Shown here: positions 61,268 to 64,000 of the stretch, in pieces
Layout: every line of letters begins with the position of its first letter
Position numbering within the stretch: position 1 is the first letter of the stretch
Assembly: GCA_009760855.2 (NCBI GenBank)
Contig: WPIO01000001.1
Coordinates: 10,104,001 to 10,168,000 of the forward strand
Direction of reading: 5' to 3'
Source of the DNA: Cristatella mucedo
Taxonomy: Eukaryota > Bryozoa > Phylactolaemata > Cristatellidae
Length of the DNA: 64,000 nucleotides
The notes under the pieces: generated by a model
Told to the model about the DNA's origin: nothing
Databases searched by the model: none
Seen by the model: the letters and a program-made list of their open reading frames with translations, nothing else
Position numbers and translations under genes: made by a program

Positions 61268-63400
61268 AATAATAGTAATAATAATGCACTTGATAAAGCA
61301 TCCTCAGAGAACTCGATCTCTTTCTAGGGGCTTTACATTTGCTGAAAAGGTAAACACGATTGAATAGTGAGTAATATCATGGTTGATAAACAACATGAAT
61401 AACATGGTTAGGGGTGACATGCACACGGTCAGCATGCAAGTGTTGTTAGTGGCAGCATGCACAGTGTCAGCATGCATAAGCACATGAAGGACGAATCACA
61501 AGGACCCACTAAATGCTGTCCTAAATAGGTGTTTTAAAGTTCTTTTTAAATGTGGTCAACTCAGGGGATGTTGTGACGCAAGTTGGGAGGGAGTTCCAGG
61601 CTTTGGGAGCATTCGAACTAAGTGCATGGTCTCCAAAGGATTTGAGGTTTGTACGAGGTATTGGTAAACTGTCGAATTCCGAAAAGCGGGTGGTACGATG
61701 TTTGGCCTGGTGCGGGAGTAGATCTGAGAGACAGGTCAGAGCCAAAGAATGAAGTGACCTAAAAGTGAGTGACAAAACTTTGAAGTCGATCAGTTGCTTG
61801 ACCGGTAGCCAGTGCAGGACGGCGAGAAGTGGTGTGATGTGGCAACTGCGACGCTCACGACAGACAAGCCTAGCTGCAGAGTTTTGCACCAGCTGTAATC
61901 GCCTGATTGCACATGTTGGTAGCCCAGCAAGCAGTGAGTTACAGAAGTCGAGACGGGATGTCACAAATGCATGGACCAGCTTAGACGTGGTATCCTTATC
62001 TGAACAAGCCCGAATTTTAGCAATGTTGTGTATCTGAAAGTAGGCAGACTTGATTGTGGAGCTGGGCGGTAGTTGCTCAAGTTCTAGAGCTAATCACTCC
62101 ACAGAATCAGCATTTCTTAAGGTGTATAACGACCTACTTAGGAATGCAGACATGGGTAGAGTATCTCTGCTTGTTTCGCTCGATCTTTCGGCAGCTTTTG
62201 ATACTATTGATCACGTTCAAGTTCACGTTCGATTCACGATCAAGTTCTTCTAGAGTGCCTCTCATCTCGCCTGGGCATCACTGGCACTGCTTTGCAATAG
62301 TTCAGGTCGTATCTCAGTGGGAGACTCCAGAGTATTGACGTGAATGGACAAAGAGCATCCGAGGTACCTCTGAAATATGGGTTACCTCAGGGCTCTCTGC
62401 TAGGTCCGGTTCTTTTCACGGTTTATACTCTCCTTCTTGCTGATGTGATTGCCAAGCACAATCTAGGCTTTCACGTCTATACGGATGACACTCAGTTGTA
62501 CCTTTGCTTTGATCCCTCCCAGCCTTCGAGCACCTCGTATTCAGTCAACTCACTTGCTGCATGTAATGATGACATCTGCACATGGATGGCAGCAAATTTT
62601 CCTAAACTAAACGGTGATAAAACTAACTTCCTAGTTATGGGCAAAGTCGCTTTCTTGAGAAGGCCTGGCCTGACTATACCATTTTTGGAAGGTGCTGGGA
62701 CATGACCTGAGGCTAATGACATATTAATTATGTTAGTTATGCATTGCAGCAGCAGACCAATGCACCGTACGAGCAGGACAGTGAGAATAGGGTCCAAAGG
62801 ACTTGTTGTCTTCTTTGATTGGGATATGAACTTCAGGACGAGATTACTAGTGACCTGCTTAAATGTAGACATTGAGGTGCAGCCAGGAATCGGAGTACAG
62901 CATTCTAAGGGATGTGTTGCCATCGCAGGGATGGACTCCCTGATCTCGTCTACCTTCCGGACAAAGAATCGAGAGATGCGATTGGCTAGATTATCACAAG
63001 GATCATCAGGTTAGGAGCTAATCTGGGAGCGGTTGCGGAGATGGTTAATCATCGACATCAGCATTTTTTGATTGTGCATCTGTAATTAAACAACTTTTTT
63101 GTAGAAGCAAGACTTGGCCTTTGTTAGGATCGATGGGTACGACCTACAGTAGTCCTCGTATGCCTGTCGATGGACAGTCAGTCCTGATCTTGTGTATGCT
63201 TTTTCAAGCTTACGCTTAGTAGACCTAGCTAGTTTAATATCTGTGGTAAACCATAGGCCGTCTGGGCGAGGGCACACAGTTCGCTTAGTCAGAGGTGCAA
63301 ACTCGTCGAGCGTCAGCTAGTGCCGTGTTGTAGCTATCTACCAATGATGACAGATCGGAGAGAGGACTGAGCAGCAGAGGCGAAGCAGATATTCTCGCAC
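61268..63400 (-). mobile_element. Long LINE-A copy with an inverted internal segment
   Basis: On the minus strand the outer parts read in LINE order. 63400-63080 is the linker before the reverse transcriptase (DGLWFTTDIKLARSTKRKLE, then RQAYEDYCRSYPS). 62900-62660 is the N-terminal reverse transcriptase (LDPILTVLL, NIINMSLASGHVP, IVRPGLLKKA). 62045-61268 is the C-terminal region and 3' end with an AAT-rich tail ([20 protein letters not shown]). The active-site part between them is present but on the plus strand. Stops and frameshifts make it inactive. Confidence 0.88.
62075..62650 (+). mobile_element. Inverted LINE-A core: reverse transcriptase motifs A and C
   Basis: Plus-strand frames give HSTESAFLKVYNDLLRN, SLDLSAAFDTIDH (motif A), KYGLPQGSLLGPVLFTVYT (motif B) and FHVYTDDTQLYLCF (motif C, with TDD for the usual ADD). 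This is followed by the NGDKTNFLVMGK block, which in LINE-A precedes the C-terminal region. It is the middle of the surrounding minus-strand element, reversed. Confidence 0.88.
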
Positions 63401-63511
63401 GGTCAGGCTGTCAAAAATAAGTGCTTATAGTTTGTAAACAAATGCTAAATAACCTCTATTATTTGCTGATAGCATTTTTGTAAACATCCATTGTTGATCC
63501 TTTTCCTCCAG

Positions 63512-63651
63512 TTGTCTTCATTGAGGCATATTAGTAACGCAGAGCTCAACAAGTTCATGGTTCGTTCTTCAAATCATTATGGCATTACATTCAACGAAGT
63601 CCACAGACTGCTTCGGAAAGATAAGACTCCCACTGGGTGGAATGACTACCC
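63512..63651 (+). CDS. Internal exon of an unrecognised gene (gene continues past the window)
   Basis: A strong acceptor (pyrimidine run ending 'cctccag') and donor CC|gtaagt bound 46 codons plus two bases. Segments include LSSLRHISNAELNKFMVRSS and FNEVHRLLRKDKTPTGWNDY. It looks like a genuine conserved coding exon, but I cannot name the family. The preceding and following exons are outside what I can see. Confidence 0.5.
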
Positions 63652-64000
63652 GTAAGTTTATTGATTGTTTGATTGCAGAAATGTCTTAAAATCAATAATT
63701 ATGGGAGGAACTATGTATATAAGCTTCTTCCCTGCCCCACCTCACTCTGCCCGGCAGCCCACACCAACTAGGAGAATATATAAGTTTCTCCACTGACCTG
63801 ATTGCTGCCTCATCCACATCGTCATACGCCTGACCCACTGAACGATATAGCTTGCAACTTTTGAAGATCATATTCTAAGCAAAGTTTGAGCGTTCGATTC
63901 CAAAAAAATTCCAGATGTAATTTAGTCCATCTTAATATGTTCGGGAACCTCCTAAAGATACGTAGAAGGCCAGAGGATAACTGGAGAATGTTTCGGAAAC
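63652..64000. other. Presumed intron at the window edge
   Basis: It follows the donor at 63652 and shows no further exon or repeat. Confidence 0.3.

Overview
The window is animal (metazoan) nuclear DNA. Its genes are split by GT-AG introns that are mostly much longer than the exons, and the rest is filled with CR1/L2-like LINE fragments, tRNA-derived SINEs, a dead Tc1/mariner copy and long dinucleotide microsatellites. The proteins are conserved across animals but none is close enough to fix a species. A non-vertebrate metazoan is the safest reading. Long open frames are misleading here: most are chance frames, microsatellite frames or LINE fragments, and the real genes had to be assembled from short exons with matching splice phases.

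Layout. 1-5.1 kb is a graveyard of nested LINE pieces. 5.42-26.46 kb (minus strand) is RAD9, the ring subunit of the 9-1-1 DNA-damage checkpoint clamp. I could place eleven coding exons whose phases all agree; only the short first coding exon is missing. Its introns hold the Tc1 copy, several LINE/SINE copies and microsatellites. 27.1-29.3 kb is a convergent pair of LINE copies. 29.7-30.7 kb is CpG-rich and looks like a promoter region. From it VPS29 (plus strand, 30.41-33.45 kb, four coding exons, 181 codons), the retromer subunit, is read; its first coding exon is only the ATG codon. 38.70-40.00 kb (minus) holds two exons of a FAM216-like gene. 47.66-47.77 kb and 51.04-52.03 kb (minus) hold exon-like segments of one or more unrecognised genes. 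56.32-59.03 kb (plus) is ABHD17, a complete two-exon depalmitoylase gene (294 codons) with a LINE inside its intron. 61.27-63.40 kb is a long minus-strand LINE whose middle is inverted. A phase-2 exon of an unknown plus-strand gene sits at 63.51-63.65 kb, and that gene runs off the window.

The genes do not form a pathway: checkpoint clamp (RAD9), endosome-to-Golgi retrieval (VPS29) and protein depalmitoylation (ABHD17) are ordinary housekeeping functions. The unusual content is in the repeats. LINE family A (TTA-rich tail) shares its 3' tail with SINE family B, as expected if the SINE borrows the LINE machinery. LINE-A 3' ends have inserted into older LINE copies at least three times. One such tail abuts the 3' splice site of a RAD9 exon. 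A second LINE family (B, ATTAC tail) has two very similar copies, suggesting more recent activity.
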